A stretch of DNA of 64,000 nt from contig JAUEDM010000004.1 in the NCBI GenBank assembly GCA_033439685.1, positions 1,178,001 through 1,242,000 on the forward strand. Reading direction: 5' to 3'. Numbering within the stretch: the first letter of the stretch is position 1; each line of letters starts with the position of its first letter. This document shows, one piece after another, positions 42,098 through 52,882 of the stretch. The translations under genes and the position numbers were made by a program. Source of the stretch: Apodospora peruviana. Its lineage: Eukaryota; Ascomycota; Sordariomycetes; Sordariales; Lasiosphaeriaceae. The notes beneath the pieces were generated by a model, which was not told where the DNA came from, did no database searches, and saw only the letters and a list, made by a program, of their open reading frames with translations.

Positions 42098-44541
42098 CTC
42101 GTCCTCAAGGCTTGGGATAGTTCTCTGGGACTGGGCGCGGGCTAACAGGGGGTCGAGCCGCGGTGAGACCACAGACGTGCTACTACAAAGCGTGATGGAG
42201 CTCGTTTACTGATCACAATGGAGCGAGGGAAATATATTCAATGACGTGGGGAGGGATATACGCCTTTTCTTATTCTCGCCTGTGCTGTCTCACCAGCGCA
42301 GCAGCGGCACGCCCTCGATATAGCAGCGGGCTCGCTCCATAATCCATATCGTGAACCCAGCTAGCACACTAGTAGAAGGCACTCTGTCCGTCCCGGGGGG
42401 ACTGGCTGGGCCGCCCTGGCTCCATATGGCTGCTGCTGCTGCTGCTGCTCCCTTCAAGAGTAGTGCCCACATGCCGCGGAAAGTGGCTTCCACTTGCCCC
42501 TGGGACCTGGTGGACTTGCTCGAGGGGTGAGAAGCGTTCTCGCGCTTCGCGCCATTTCGGAGGCAGACGAGGAGATTAGGTATGGGATGGGGCCCAAGCC
42601 CATGTTGCAGGTGCAATACATTCTGTACTCGCCCAGTCGATGCACAACGAAGGTACCCCGAGAGACGTGTTTAGCAACTCACCAGAGCAACTGCATACAT
42701 CGACTACCCGGGCTAGTCTGTACATGCTCTGGAGGACATCTCGGCCGCCCCCCGGACAGAAACGCGGGACGAATCAGGAGAGCGGCCAGGTTGGGTAGAG
42801 AGTCCCAGGGGCACAATGTCTGGTGTGACTTCTGACTAATAAGGACGCCCAGGAAGGTGAGTGTGGCGCCGAGCACAATGGGCAGCGATCGGTAACGACT
42901 GACTAACTAATAATAGTCGACGAAATCTCGGTGCCTGGAGTTCCAACCCCGCAAAGCGACGTTGTTGATGTATGTACGGATACTGCATAGTATCATGCCG
43001 GTCCTGCTGGCTGGCTTGGCCTCCTGTGGGCAGATGGCCGTATGCATGACTGGGCTCATCATGGTCCCGGTCTGTGGTGATGGACATGGCGGGCGTGCGT
43101 GATGTCTGATTGTACGCTACACATACATGCCGCCGCAGTGTTTCTCCGGGCTTGCTCTCCCTTCCACTCTGTGAGCATGTATACATATTAGCGTGGCGGC
43201 CAAGGTTGATAGAAGAAGAGGGAGGCTCTTTTGCTCGCCGCTCGTAGTGCGTACGTGTGTGTGCAATGGGTGTAAGTCATTGGAGAGCAGACGGGGGAGG
43301 GAAGGGGGGATTCTCCAGCTCAACAGGTTCGAGGTTTCGATTTTGGGTTCGGGAGCTTTGCCTCTTGCGTAAAGCTCCATCTGTTTTCTCGACTGTGGCT
43401 TTTGTTTCGCCCGGGGGGCACCCGCTGGAAGTGGAAGTGGAAGTTGCTCACCCTCCGGGGATAGGGTAAATTGGTAAATGACTGCCTGGTCACCACACAC
43501 TACCCAGTTCTCAGCACGCAGCGGATAGCACTTCTCATCAGCCCTGGTCCCTGACCGCCACTCGCATGCTATGCAGTATATCTGTCATGTCAATTATCCC
43601 AGGGTGCCGGTGCCGGGTCAGCGGACTAAATGATAGGGTGAGGTTGGTGTACCTTCGAATTCGACTTATCACCACCGACTCGGATCGTGATGACCGCAGT
43701 CACGGAGGAGGCAACGACAAGACAGAAAGGCACGCCGATAGCGAGGATCCGTGCATGTCCCCGAGTGCCGTAGGGTAAGCACTCCGGAACATGGAAATTT
43801 AAGCATCATGTGCGGCGGCTCGTCAGCGTCGTCTTGTCGAGTGCATCGGCCGCCTGGTGATCTGGAAATGGGGACACAGATGCGGACGAAATGCGGTTGC
43901 CTTGGGATGCGATGCGGGAGCCCCTGCTGCCATGCGGCTGCTAACGTTAGAGGAGAAGGGCTAACAGATCTGACGACGATTAAAGTGCACACACGCCTCC
44001 AGTCTGCAGCTACCAACGCACCACGGAGATCCGTACATCTGTAGACCGTAGGTAGTGTAGCTTCTTCAGCTCGATCAAACTGGCCTATCGCTCCGCGCGT
44101 GTCCAGTGCGGCCGGGAAAGCTTCCAAATTCAGGCCGAGACGAGTATATGGAATACGTTTGTGGGATAACCAGTTGGCGATTCTTAATTTTGGGAGCTTA
44201 GTCCGTATCAGCATTTATTGGCATCTGACATTTCAAATTTGGAGTATTCCATAGTGTGGCGGACGGTCGAAGGGCAGTAAGCCTCGTGTCATTCGTTGAG
44301 GGGGCAAAACCGACGATTAATAGCGAAGAGCGAATGGCAAAAAACGAAGCACAAATGGTACACCCGTATTAGGTATCACAGAAGAATTTAGGAAGGTCAA
44401 AGGTGTGCTGTAAGGTGAGGTATCTGGGTACCTCATTAAACGGATGTCAGGACCAGGACGGGCCGCCGCCCTGGGGGGAGCTTTGACAGTTGACATAAGG
44501 TGAGGTGGTGGGTCTCCTGTCAAACACGCAGCGGAACTCAA

Positions 44542-44561
44542 AGTACGGAATACTCCGTACT
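44542..44561. repeat. Inverted repeat AGTACGGA-ATAC-TCCGTACT
   Basis: Perfect 8-bp arms with a 4-bp spacer in non-coding DNA. A related hairpin lies 85 bp downstream. Confidence 0.7.
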
Positions 44562-44645
44562 CCAAAACCCTCGGGGCCGGGTTGTGGCAGAAGCGACCGA
44601 GTGACGGGATCGACTCGTATTGGCATTATTTGGTTACACACAGCA

Positions 44646-44668
44646 GTACGGAATACTCCCGTCCGTAC
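44646..44668. repeat. Inverted repeat GTACGGA ... TCCGTAC
   Basis: Perfect 7-bp arms (44646-44652 and 44662-44668) with a 9-bp spacer. The left arm and following bases match the element at 44542-44561. Confidence 0.65.
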
Positions 44669-45721
44669 CCACGCCAAGTCTTCCTACAGTATCTAAAGAT
44701 TCTTTGGCTTATCAAAGCATCTACAGATCCACAGCAATACTTTATTTATCACGACGTTTGCTTGCTTCATGGGTATCTCCGAGTAGGTCTCCGAGTCTCA
44801 CACCTTCAAGACACAGTCAGCACTTGGTCACCGGCAGGATGGGTTGCCGTGCGACTAAAATGTACTGTATCACTCAACATGTGAGCCGCTTGGGCTCATC
44901 TCCTCTCACGACCACCGGCCGCATCGGAGAGATCGTTGTTGCAACCCTCCATCATCGGTGCCACCACAGACAGACAAGCGGAGGAGCCTTAGTGCACCCT
45001 CCCATACGGGTTATATCCAACGGCAATCTTAATCAGCACTAATACAACAGGTAGACGTAATCTGAGCAGATCACCTACAAAACCAAGAAAGAAAGAAAAC
45101 GACATCGACAAGCCTAGCACGTGCCTAGGTATGCCCAGAAATGTTTTCGGAAATATTCCGTCACTCATCAACTTGGGCGATACGAGACACGAGACACGAA
45201 TTACAGACCTGTACTTTGCAATTTTAAACAAGCCCGGGATAATCTGGCTGAGTGACGCAGGTGACCCCGTTGCTACAGTAAGTCCTCTTCAAAGACCAGG
45301 GGGGTAATGGGAGAGTTGCGGTGAATTGTCACCAGCCAAACCCCTTTTCGAACATGATCTCGAGAGAAAAACAGAAATAATCATTATTTGAAATTTTCCT
45401 CCCTCCTCAAATACGGAATACTTACATCTCAAACTCAGATACTTCACCCACTTACATTCACATCTTCATCTGATCAAATGTGTTCTTCAAAGGAAACCCC
45501 AAAACATATTACCGATCACATCTACCATACCTACATCCATCCACCCATCCGGATATCCATTCAAGAAGACTTCGTGGAAAGAGTACCGACAGACCGATAC
45601 CGGCCGCCGACTCAAACTCCAAACCACCATCCCGGCATCATAAATCTCTCGTGATCCGACGCAACCGTAAAATGGCTGTCTCCAGCCGATACCGGAACCC
45701 ATTCCTACCTATTGACTTAAC

Positions 45722-45740
45722 TACCTACCTCAGGTAGGTA
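45722..45740. repeat. Inverted repeat TACCTACCT-C-AGGTAGGTA
   Basis: Perfect 9-bp arms with a single-base spacer. The same arms occur in the cdc45 3' region at 22370-22424. Confidence 0.7.
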
Positions 45741-46361
45741 TCCAGTGCTGTGCTATTCGGGAATCATCAACCTCGGTAAGCTAGGTCTGCATACCCAGCA
45801 GGTACGTTAGGTAGGGAGTTCGTAGATGCTGCACCCAAAACTCGCGACCTTCATCATCCAACATATGTCATGGTATACATGTTGTTCCAACATAAAGCAG
45901 TCCAGTGGTCAAGAGTGCTGATCAGTCATTATCAGTAAGCCCGCACTGAAAGTAACCCAAGATCATCCATAACCTTGGAACAAAATAGTATATCCAGTCA
46001 AGCAGTCCTTGACTTACAAGTCACCTGCCGTTCAGAATACAATATATCAAGAATACCAACAACTTGTAACGAAACTACCTTGCCAACGACATTTGTCGGT
46101 AAGACTATTATACCTGAGGGATGGACCTAAATACAGGAAAAGACTCCATTTGATACCAAGACCTCATCAAATGATCATGTACAACCAGGACAGTCAGTGG
46201 TCCGTTGTAACTAACATTGTGAACCAAAAGGAAATTCGTCTGGAAATCATCTGAGACAACCCATTCATAAACAAGGAGAAAAACAACCCGTTAACACCAT
46301 TCTTTTCCCGCCGTAGATTCCCGCCAAGAAACAAAAGCAAAATGGACCACCATCAAAATCA

Positions 46362-48852
46362 TTACCACTCCAATGGCTCCTTCTTCTCTTTGCCTCTATT
46401 CGTCCTCGGCACCGGCACCGGCTTGACCGCCAGCTTGCCGCCCTGGCCCTTCCTCTTGAGATACCCTTTTCCGTCCAGCCACGGTGTCTCGCGAGTCATC
46501 TTCTTCTCAAACTCCTTGATCTTCTCCTCCAGCTGCATTGTCAAGCCAATATCATCCAAACCATTGACCAGGCAGTGCTTTCTGAACTCTTCCACCTCGA
46601 ACGCGCAAATTGTGTTGCCATCCGCATCCTTGATCAGCTGGTTGGGCAGGTCAACCTCGATCTCCTTGCCTGCAACAGCCACGGCGTGGACCTTGTCGAG
46701 ATCCGTCTTGTTCTTGATGGCAATCGGGAGCATACCATTCTTGAATGAATTATTGAAGAAAATGTCGGCGAACGATGGGGCAATGACAGTCTTAACACCA
46801 AAGTCGTTTAGCGCCCAGGGAGCATGCTCGCGCGAGCTGCCACAGCCAAAGTTCTCGCCAGTGCAGATGATGATCTTGGCATGTCGATAGGGCTTTTTGT
46901 TTAGGACAAAGTCGGGGTTTTCTTGTCCATCCGCATTGTAGCGCATCTCGTAGAAGAGGGCGCTACCAAGACCGGTGCGCTTGATTGTCTTGAGGAATTG
47001 CTTGGGGATGATGGCATCGGTGTCGATATTGGCCTTCTCCATGGGTGCCGCAATACCCTTGAGGACGGTGTACTTGGGGAGACCTGCACTCTCTCCTGCA
47101 GAGTGAGGGACGGATGTATTGACTTGCGGCGACGAGTCTTCGGGCTGATCGGTGAGCATCTCCTTCTCTGTGTCGTCTGATTCAATCCGCTCGTCGGCGT
47201 GAGCCTTTTGAGCGGGAACCTGCTCGGGATTTACCGCTGCCTCAACGTGTGGGCTTGCTGTGTATTCTGACAGCTGTCGCACGTCAGCCAGCTTGCCGAC
47301 AATAGCTGCCGCGGCGGCCATCACAGGTGACATGAGGTGCGTCCGGCCCTGAGCACCTTGGCGGCCCTCGAAGTTTCGGTTACTGGTGCTGGCACATCTC
47401 TCCTTGGGCGACAGAATGTCAGGGTTCATACCGAGGCACATGCTGCACCCGGCCTCACGCCATTCAAATCCTGCCTCGGTGAAGATCTTATTCAGACCCT
47501 CTGCCTCTGCCTGCTCTTTGACCAGACCGGATCCAGGAACAATCAAAGCCCGCTTGATATTGGAGGCAATCTTCTTGCCCTTGACCACATGTGCTGCGGC
47601 TCGCAGATCTTCGATGCGGGAGTTCGTGCAGGAGCCAATAAAGACCTTGTCGACAACAATATCTTGCATGGGAGTTCCCGGGGTCAAGCCCATGTAGTCT
47701 AGCATACGACGGCCGGCAGCCTTCTTCGACTCAGTGGCAAATGTTTCCGGGTCCGGGACCGTGCCGGTAATTGGTACTACATCCTCCGGGCTGGTGCCCC
47801 ATGTGACGGTAGGATTGATGTCCTTGCCATCAATAAAGACATCGACATCGTACTTGGCATTGAGGTCGGATGAGAGCGACTTCCAGTAGGAGACCGCCTT
47901 GTTCCACTCGTCCGAACCATACTTAGGAGCAAGGGGCCTGCCCTTGAGGTACTCGAAGGTAATCTCGTCCGGTGCCACCATGCCGGCTCTGGCACCGGCC
48001 TCGATAGACATGTTGCAGATGGACATGCGCGCTTCCATGCTGAGGGTCCGGATGACCGATCCGCAGAACTCGATGACGGCACCGGTACCGCCAGCCGTCC
48101 CTATCTTGCCAATGACATGCAGGACCACATCCTTGGAGCTAACACCCGGCGCTAGCTCGCCGTCGACCTGTATTCTCATGTTCTTGCTCCGCTTGGTGAT
48201 AAGGCATTGCGTGGCGAGCACGTGCTCGACCTCGCTGGTGCCAATGCCAAAGGCAAGCGCACCAAAAGCGCCATGGGTCGACGTGTGGCTGTCGCCGCAA
48301 ACAACGGTGGTGCCAGGCAGCGTAAAACCCTGCTCCGGGCCAATGACATGGACGATTCCTTGCCGCTTGTCACTCAGACCGAAATATGTGATGCCAAAAT
48401 CCTTGACATTCTCCTCAAGGGTCACGCACTGCGTCCGCGAATCGTCTTCTTGGATGAAGCTCGCAATATCCTTGAGAGCCTTTCGGGAGGTGGTCGGCAC
48501 ATTCTGCAAAAGCGGTAGTGTAAGCAAAACCTGCCAAGAGTCTTGTCGCTATATTTGCCAGTTCTAGGAGAGCTTCTCACATGGTCGGTGGTTGCTAGTG
48601 TGCAGTCTGGCCTCCGAACCTTGCGGCCGGCAGTCTTCAATCCCTCAAATGCTTGCTACCAATGCAGTTAGTCTAATGCGCCGCTGATATTGGTCTGCTC
48701 CTCGCAGCGAAGACACGCACCGGTGAGGTGACTTCATGGACGAGATGGCGATCAATGTACAGCAGGATGGTACCGTCGAGCTTCTCGTCGACGATATGGG
48801 CCTGGAAGACCTTATCGTACAGAGTCTGGGGGGTACTGTCGGCCACGGGCAT
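46362..48852 (-). CDS. leu1: 3-isopropylmalate dehydratase (fused LeuC-LeuD)
   Basis: Three exons, 48852-48721, 48655-48581 and 48503-46362, give 782 residues. The junctions read VHEVTSP|QAFEGLKTAGRK and LATTDH|NVPTTSRKALK, both as in known Leu1. The enzyme isomerises 2-isopropylmalate to 3-isopropylmalate in leucine synthesis. The aconitase-type core has VCGDSHTSTHGAFGALAFG and the 4Fe-4S ligands Cys361 (FIGSCTNSRIEDLR), Cys422 and Cys425 (GCSMCLGMNPD). The LeuD-like swivelling domain follows from about residue 540 (TVLKGIAAPMEKANIDTDAI), with FGCGSSREHAPWAL as substrate-binding motif. A hydrophilic linker of about 70 residues rich in Glu, Asp, Ser and Pro joins the two parts. The real start is the ATG at 48852 (MPVADSTPQTLYDKV). 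No mitochondrial presequence is evident, in line with the cytosolic yeast enzyme. Confidence 0.96.
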
Positions 48853-49753
48853 CTTGTACAACTGAAATTCAATGTCACTGTGCTGCGTGTATTGGTGTGT
48901 GTGTGCGTGTGCGTGTGCGACTTTCCCCGGTCCAAGAATGGGGTATTAATTGGATTTGGGAGAGGAGAAAGGAGGGTGTTCTAAGGGGTTCCAAGAAAAT
49001 AAAAACAGAAAATTCCGGGCTCAGCACCGGAGGTGGCACGGAGGACGAGGAGGAGTCTGGAATGCGTCGACGTGGGGGCGTGTGTCTCGGAGCGAATCGG
49101 CCTTGAATGACACGACAAAGGAAGGATTCAATCTTCCAGTTGATGCGATTTGTGGTAAGAGAACCGAGGTTGAACAGGAAGAGGCAGGTCCCAATCTCGA
49201 TAGCACCGCTCACAGCTCCCGTCCCTAAGATTCGATCGCTTGTACCTCTTATACACGGCAGGTATCCAGTACTGAGGTACATTTGAAGGCAGCTCCGTAA
49301 TCGACAAAGGTCGACAAATACGGCCGAACTCGGAGGGCGGCATCGAGCTCCGGTTCACGGAATGCGGGGTTGGCCACTCTCATTGCTAAAGGGTCGCAAG
49401 GGATTGGCCAGGCCAATGGCGGGCGGGCCCTGCGGGGTTGCTCAGGCCTGGTTTTGCGAGAGAGGCAGGCGGGTCAGCGCCTTCGCAGCCAAGCAGTGGC
49501 ACAAGATCTGGGCTGGCTGCGACCCTAAGCCTAGTAGGGAGACGTTATCGAAATGCGGCAACCAACGACATTGACGACATCTCGTAGCAATAACAAGAAC
49601 CACACGATCTTCTGCGTGTGCTGCGGACGACAACACTATCTGCCGTGCTTCCCTGCCTACTCCAGTACGACGTACATACGTCGCCTTGTTCCATATGGCA
49701 TGATTCGCTACACCTGACAATCTCGAAAAGCCTTATCAACTTCTATCCAGAAC
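48853..49753. other. Intergenic region upstream of leu1
   Basis: These 900 bp lie between the leu1 start and the 3' end of the next minus-strand gene, so they should contain the leu1 promoter. A (GT)n-like tract (GTGTGTGTGCGTGTGCGTGTG) occurs at about 48895-48916. A CCGGCTC-type Leu3 site could not be fixed with confidence. Confidence 0.5.
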
Positions 49754-52700
49754 TCAGAAACCCGCCAGCACCTTCACCCCCTTCACAACAGCCGACACCA
49801 AACGCACCATGCCCACCACGGTCCTGATGGCCCACACCCCGGCCGAACCGGCCAATACCAGAAACACAACCGCCATCAAACCAATGCCGTAGTCCTGACC
49901 GGTTGCTCGTCCCTCCCCAAAACGCTTCCGCAGTGGCGAGCCAGCGTCAAACGCGGGGCTTACAAGCCGCCAGTATGCGCAAACGAGCCGCCGAACCCAA
50001 ACCGCACCCAACCGGAGCCGGACCAACACCATCTCATCGCGGCCCATCAGCGTCTGATCGCTAATCAGTGGTGGTGATGGTGATTCTGGTGGGGGCGGTT
50101 CATCATCCTTCCCTCGCTGGGCAGCTTTGCCGACGTCGTTCGTGTTGTCTATAGCTGGTTGGGTTGACGTGACTCCTCCTCCTTCTTTCAGCAACCCCAG
50201 TCGCCGTGCTGTTAGCAATCCCCGTGAAGCTAGAGTTCCTGCCAAGTCCGGCTTCCCGTGGTGATGGCCCGCTTTCCCTTCCGTCGCGGTCTTGGCTGCT
50301 GCTCTGGCGGCTCCATCGATCTGCCTGTGGGCCGCCGCCCCTGTTCCAGCCTTTGTTCCGTGACCGAGGCGGCTGTCGTCGTCCTTCCGCCGGTCCGATA
50401 TCGCTGCTGTCCCGGAGCTCAGGCTCGTCGTTTGTGGTAGTAGCACGTGCTGCGCGAAGGCCTGCCGCGCTGCCCCCTGCGCTATCGCCTGGTTCAGCAG
50501 AGGCAGCAGCTCGCTTTCTGCCCCTTGAGAGCTCTTGCTGCTTCGCTTCGTTGTTGCGGTCGTCGCTACTGTCGCCTTCGAGTTGCTGCTCGGTGGGCTT
50601 GGCGGGCACGTAGACGTGGATGTGGGTGACAATATGTTGCTGCCCCCCAGGGGCTGGTCCTTGTCGTTGGTCTTCATCGTCTTGCGCATGTCCTTCTGCA
50701 GGCAATTGCTGCTCATACTCCACACGTTCTGAAATCTCCTCTCGGACCACCTTGTTGTGGGCGTCTGTTGGTGAGCCGATGTAGTATCGCTGTCTGGTGG
50801 TGATGGGCGGGTAGGCTCGTCGGGCTTTTCCACCTCGCGACCGCTTCTCGTCGCCGTCGCCGTCTGCAGACACCGTCCGTCGGGAGGACTCCGCCAAACA
50901 TTCCGTTGCATACGGGGCGGGAAAGCCAGCCTCTCCAAACAACTGCTGCTGGGCATCGCTTCCTCTGACGGGGGTGATGGCCACCATGTTAAGGCCGCTG
51001 TTAGCAGAGCATCGTCTAACATCTCGTCCATCTCGCCTTCGCAGCCGTCGTGCTGATGTTGACGAGTCGGCACGGAGCCAGTAGTGGTGGTGGTGGGTAT
51101 GAAGGCAGATTGGAGGACTGCCTTCCCCAGCCCACCGAGGTCTTGCCTGACCGAGCCCGCCCACGCCCTCATTTCCTGGCTGTTCGCCTCGATGCTCCGC
51201 TCCAGCCCGTCGAGGTCCTGCATCAGTGTGCTCGCCCATCTGTCTGCCGGGTTCAGCTTCTCTAGATCCAGCTCTAAGATCCGCCCACTTGGTATTCTGG
51301 GCAGCGTGCAAGCCGGTGGTGCCGTTCTGCACCCACTTAGGGCTGGCCTCCTGAGAGACATGTAGGAGACCTTGCCCAACTTCTTCATCAAACCGAGCGG
51401 TGGTGGCGGGCTGTCTGTGGCATCTGAGCACGAAGTCCCCTGGCTTGAGATTCGTGGGGGGGTAAGCAGCCGGACGGTCTTCGCCCTCGACAGAGATGAG
51501 ATCGATGTAGCTGAGCTTCCGGTTGATGGAGGGGGGTCTCTGATGTCCCAAAGATGTTGCTCCAGTGGCTGCTGCGGCTGGTTTTGGCTTTGGATAATCC
51601 GCGTCTCTGTTGTCATTGTCTCGTTGTCCTGGCGGCACTGCATTGCTTCTGATATCGCGGTTGTTGCAACCGCCGGCAGCGCCGCCGCCATCCCTAAAAA
51701 AGAATCCGCCAGGGTACGCCGGATCGTAGTCAAGTCGGTCGACTGAGTCCCCGTCAAACTGTTCTTCCTGGACTGCTGTATGGGACTCAGTTTCGGCTCC
51801 GCGACCGACGACCACTGGCCCTGGCCCTCCCTGCGGTTCCACTTGACAGTTCGCCGCTGAGCCAGACGAATAGCTTCCCTGTGCCTCTCCTTCTTATCCA
51901 TCTTATCTTGGTCCTTGGACCCAACCGCGTTCTTTGCCTGCTCGTACGCATCGCGGGCATCGCGAGCTTGTTGGGCAAGCCCGGTCAGGTAAGAATTGGG
52001 CGGCGAAACCGCTTCCTCGCCCGAGCTTGTCGTTGGCGTGATCACGTCCATCTCCCCCGTCCAAGGGTTGACGCCGGTGACACCCAGAAAATCGCCGCTG
52101 TCTTTCAAAGTCCGCCGTTGGCGTCGGGCCTCCTGCTTCGCGAGGAAGATTTCTCTCGTCGTTGTCTGATCAGACGATCTGTTGCTGGATGTGCTCCGGG
52201 CTGGAATATGCTGCGGAGGTTCTGCTGCTGCCTTGGTGGGCACTGGTTTTCGAGGTGGGCATATCTCAGCGCCGTCTAGCCTGGGTCCGGCATCAGCATC
52301 AGCGTCGGGCGGGAGCCTCTCTCGGCCGGGAGATACGACACGCAGCAGTGTTTTGTTCTGTCGAGCAAATCTGGTCGTCGAGATAGGTATCTTTGTTGTC
52401 GTCTTGTTATTGATGCTGTGGCACCGCTGTGGGATCGAAATCGCCGTATTCCAGAGGCTAGCTGGGATTGTGTCTGGATCGTCAATCTCCGACTGCCCGC
52501 CGGTGCTCAACCTCCGTTTTGTCGTTGTGGTGCCTTGGGAGTGCCTCGTCGTAAAGACTTTGCCATCGTGCTCCTCTTCCTCCTCCCAGATGCTGGCGTG
52601 ACGACGGGTACGGGTCGTGAAGCCCCGCTCAGGGCGCTTGCTCGGCCGCAGCCTCGAGAAGAAGGCCGTGACCGAATTGGCGAGAGCTGTATTTCGGTCA

Positions 52701-52882
52701 ACAGGAGGATATGCTTCTTTGGTTTTGTCTTCTGGAGCAAAATGTCTGATATCCTTCTTAGTCTTGCGGGGCGAGGCGGTGTCCTTCTCGCCGTGGTCGT
52801 TGGTATCATCATCCCCTCCTGACAGGACAGCCGAAGATGATGACCGGGGGGTCCAATGACCCCGGTGAGAAGGATACGACAT
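49754..52882 (-). CDS. Hypothetical protein with C-terminal membrane segment
   Basis: A single exon of 1042 residues starting at the ATG at 52882 (MSYPSHRGHWTPRSS). I do not recognise the family. Most of the chain is Ser/Thr/Arg/Gln-rich and probably disordered. Islands that look folded are NTALANSVTAFFSRLRPSKR near the N-terminus; a helical segment LNPADRWASTLMQDLDGLER continuing to LGGLGKAVLQSAF at about residues 560-610; and LLPLLNQAIAQGAARQAFAQ at about residue 790. The last 100 residues are best: MVLVRLRLGAVWVRRLVCAY, then a hydrophobic helix GLMAVVFLVLAGSAGVWAI and a short tail VRLVSAVVKGVKVLAGF. This suggests a membrane-anchored protein with a large N-terminal part in the cytosol or nucleoplasm. 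A second same-strand frame is also open for 579 codons (50103-51842). Confidence 0.65.
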   Translation of the reverse strand: MSYPSHRGHWTPRSSSSAVLSGGDDDTNDHGEKDTASPRKTKKDIRHFAPEDKTKEAYPPVDRNTALANSVTAFFSRLRPSKRPERGFTTRTRRHASIWEEEEEHDGKVFTTRHSQGTTTTKRRLSTGGQSEIDDPDTIPASLWNTAISIPQRCHSINNKTTTKIPISTTRFARQNKTLLRVVSPGRERLPPDADADAGPRLDGAEICPPRKPVPTKAAAEPPQHIPARSTSSNRSSDQTTTREIFLAKQEARRQRRTLKDSGDFLGVTGVNPWTGEMDVITPTTSSGEEAVSPPNSYLTGLAQQARDARDAYEQAKNAVGSKDQDKMDKKERHREAIRLAQRRTVKWNRREGQGQWSSVAEPKLSPIQQSRKNSLTGTQSTDLTTIRRTLADSFLGMAAALPAVATTAISEAMQCRQDNETMTTETRIIQSQNQPQQPLEQHLWDIRDPPPSTGSSATSISSLSRAKTVRLLTPPRISSQGTSCSDATDSPPPPLGLMKKLGKVSYMSLRRPALSGCRTAPPACTLPRIPSGRILELDLEKLNPADRWASTLMQDLDGLERSIEANSQEMRAWAGSVRQDLGGLGKAVLQSAFIPTTTTTGSVPTRQHQHDGCEGEMDEMLDDALLTAALTWWPSPPSEEAMPSSSCLERLAFPPRMQRNVWRSPPDGRCLQTATATRSGREVEKPDEPTRPSPPDSDTTSAHQQTPTTRWSERRFQNVWSMSSNCLQKDMRKTMKTNDKDQPLGGSNILSPTSTSTCPPSPPSSNSKATVATTATTKRSSKSSQGAESELLPLLNQAIAQGAARQAFAQHVLLPQTTSLSSGTAAISDRRKDDDSRLGHGTKAGTGAAAHRQIDGAARAAAKTATEGKAGHHHGKPDLAGTLASRGLLTARRLGLLKEGGGVTSTQPAIDNTNDVGKAAQRGKDDEPPPPESPSPPLISDQTLMGRDEMVLVRLRLGAVWVRRLVCAYWRLVSPAFDAGSPLRKRFGEGRATGQDYGIGLMAVVFLVLAGSAGVWAIRTVVGMVRLVSAVVKGVKVLAGF

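Larger units (their letters stand above)
42098..46361. other. Gene-poor region of 4.3 kb upstream of the Zn2Cys6 gene
   Basis: This is the largest stretch without a gene. Open frames up to 181 codons occur but have random-looking composition. Small inverted repeats on TACGGA lie at 44542-44561 and 44646-44668, and an AGGTAGGTA inverted repeat lies at 45722-45740. Base composition becomes more AT-rich from about 44.2 kb. No transposase or reverse transcriptase remnant was recognised. Confidence 0.5.

Noticed and set aside
43669..44214. 181-codon frame in the gene-poor region
   Set aside because: Random-looking Arg/Leu/Pro composition, no recognisable motif or neighbouring exon.
42098..46361. 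Possible degraded transposon
   Set aside because: No terminal repeats, target duplications or enzyme remnants could be recognised by eye.
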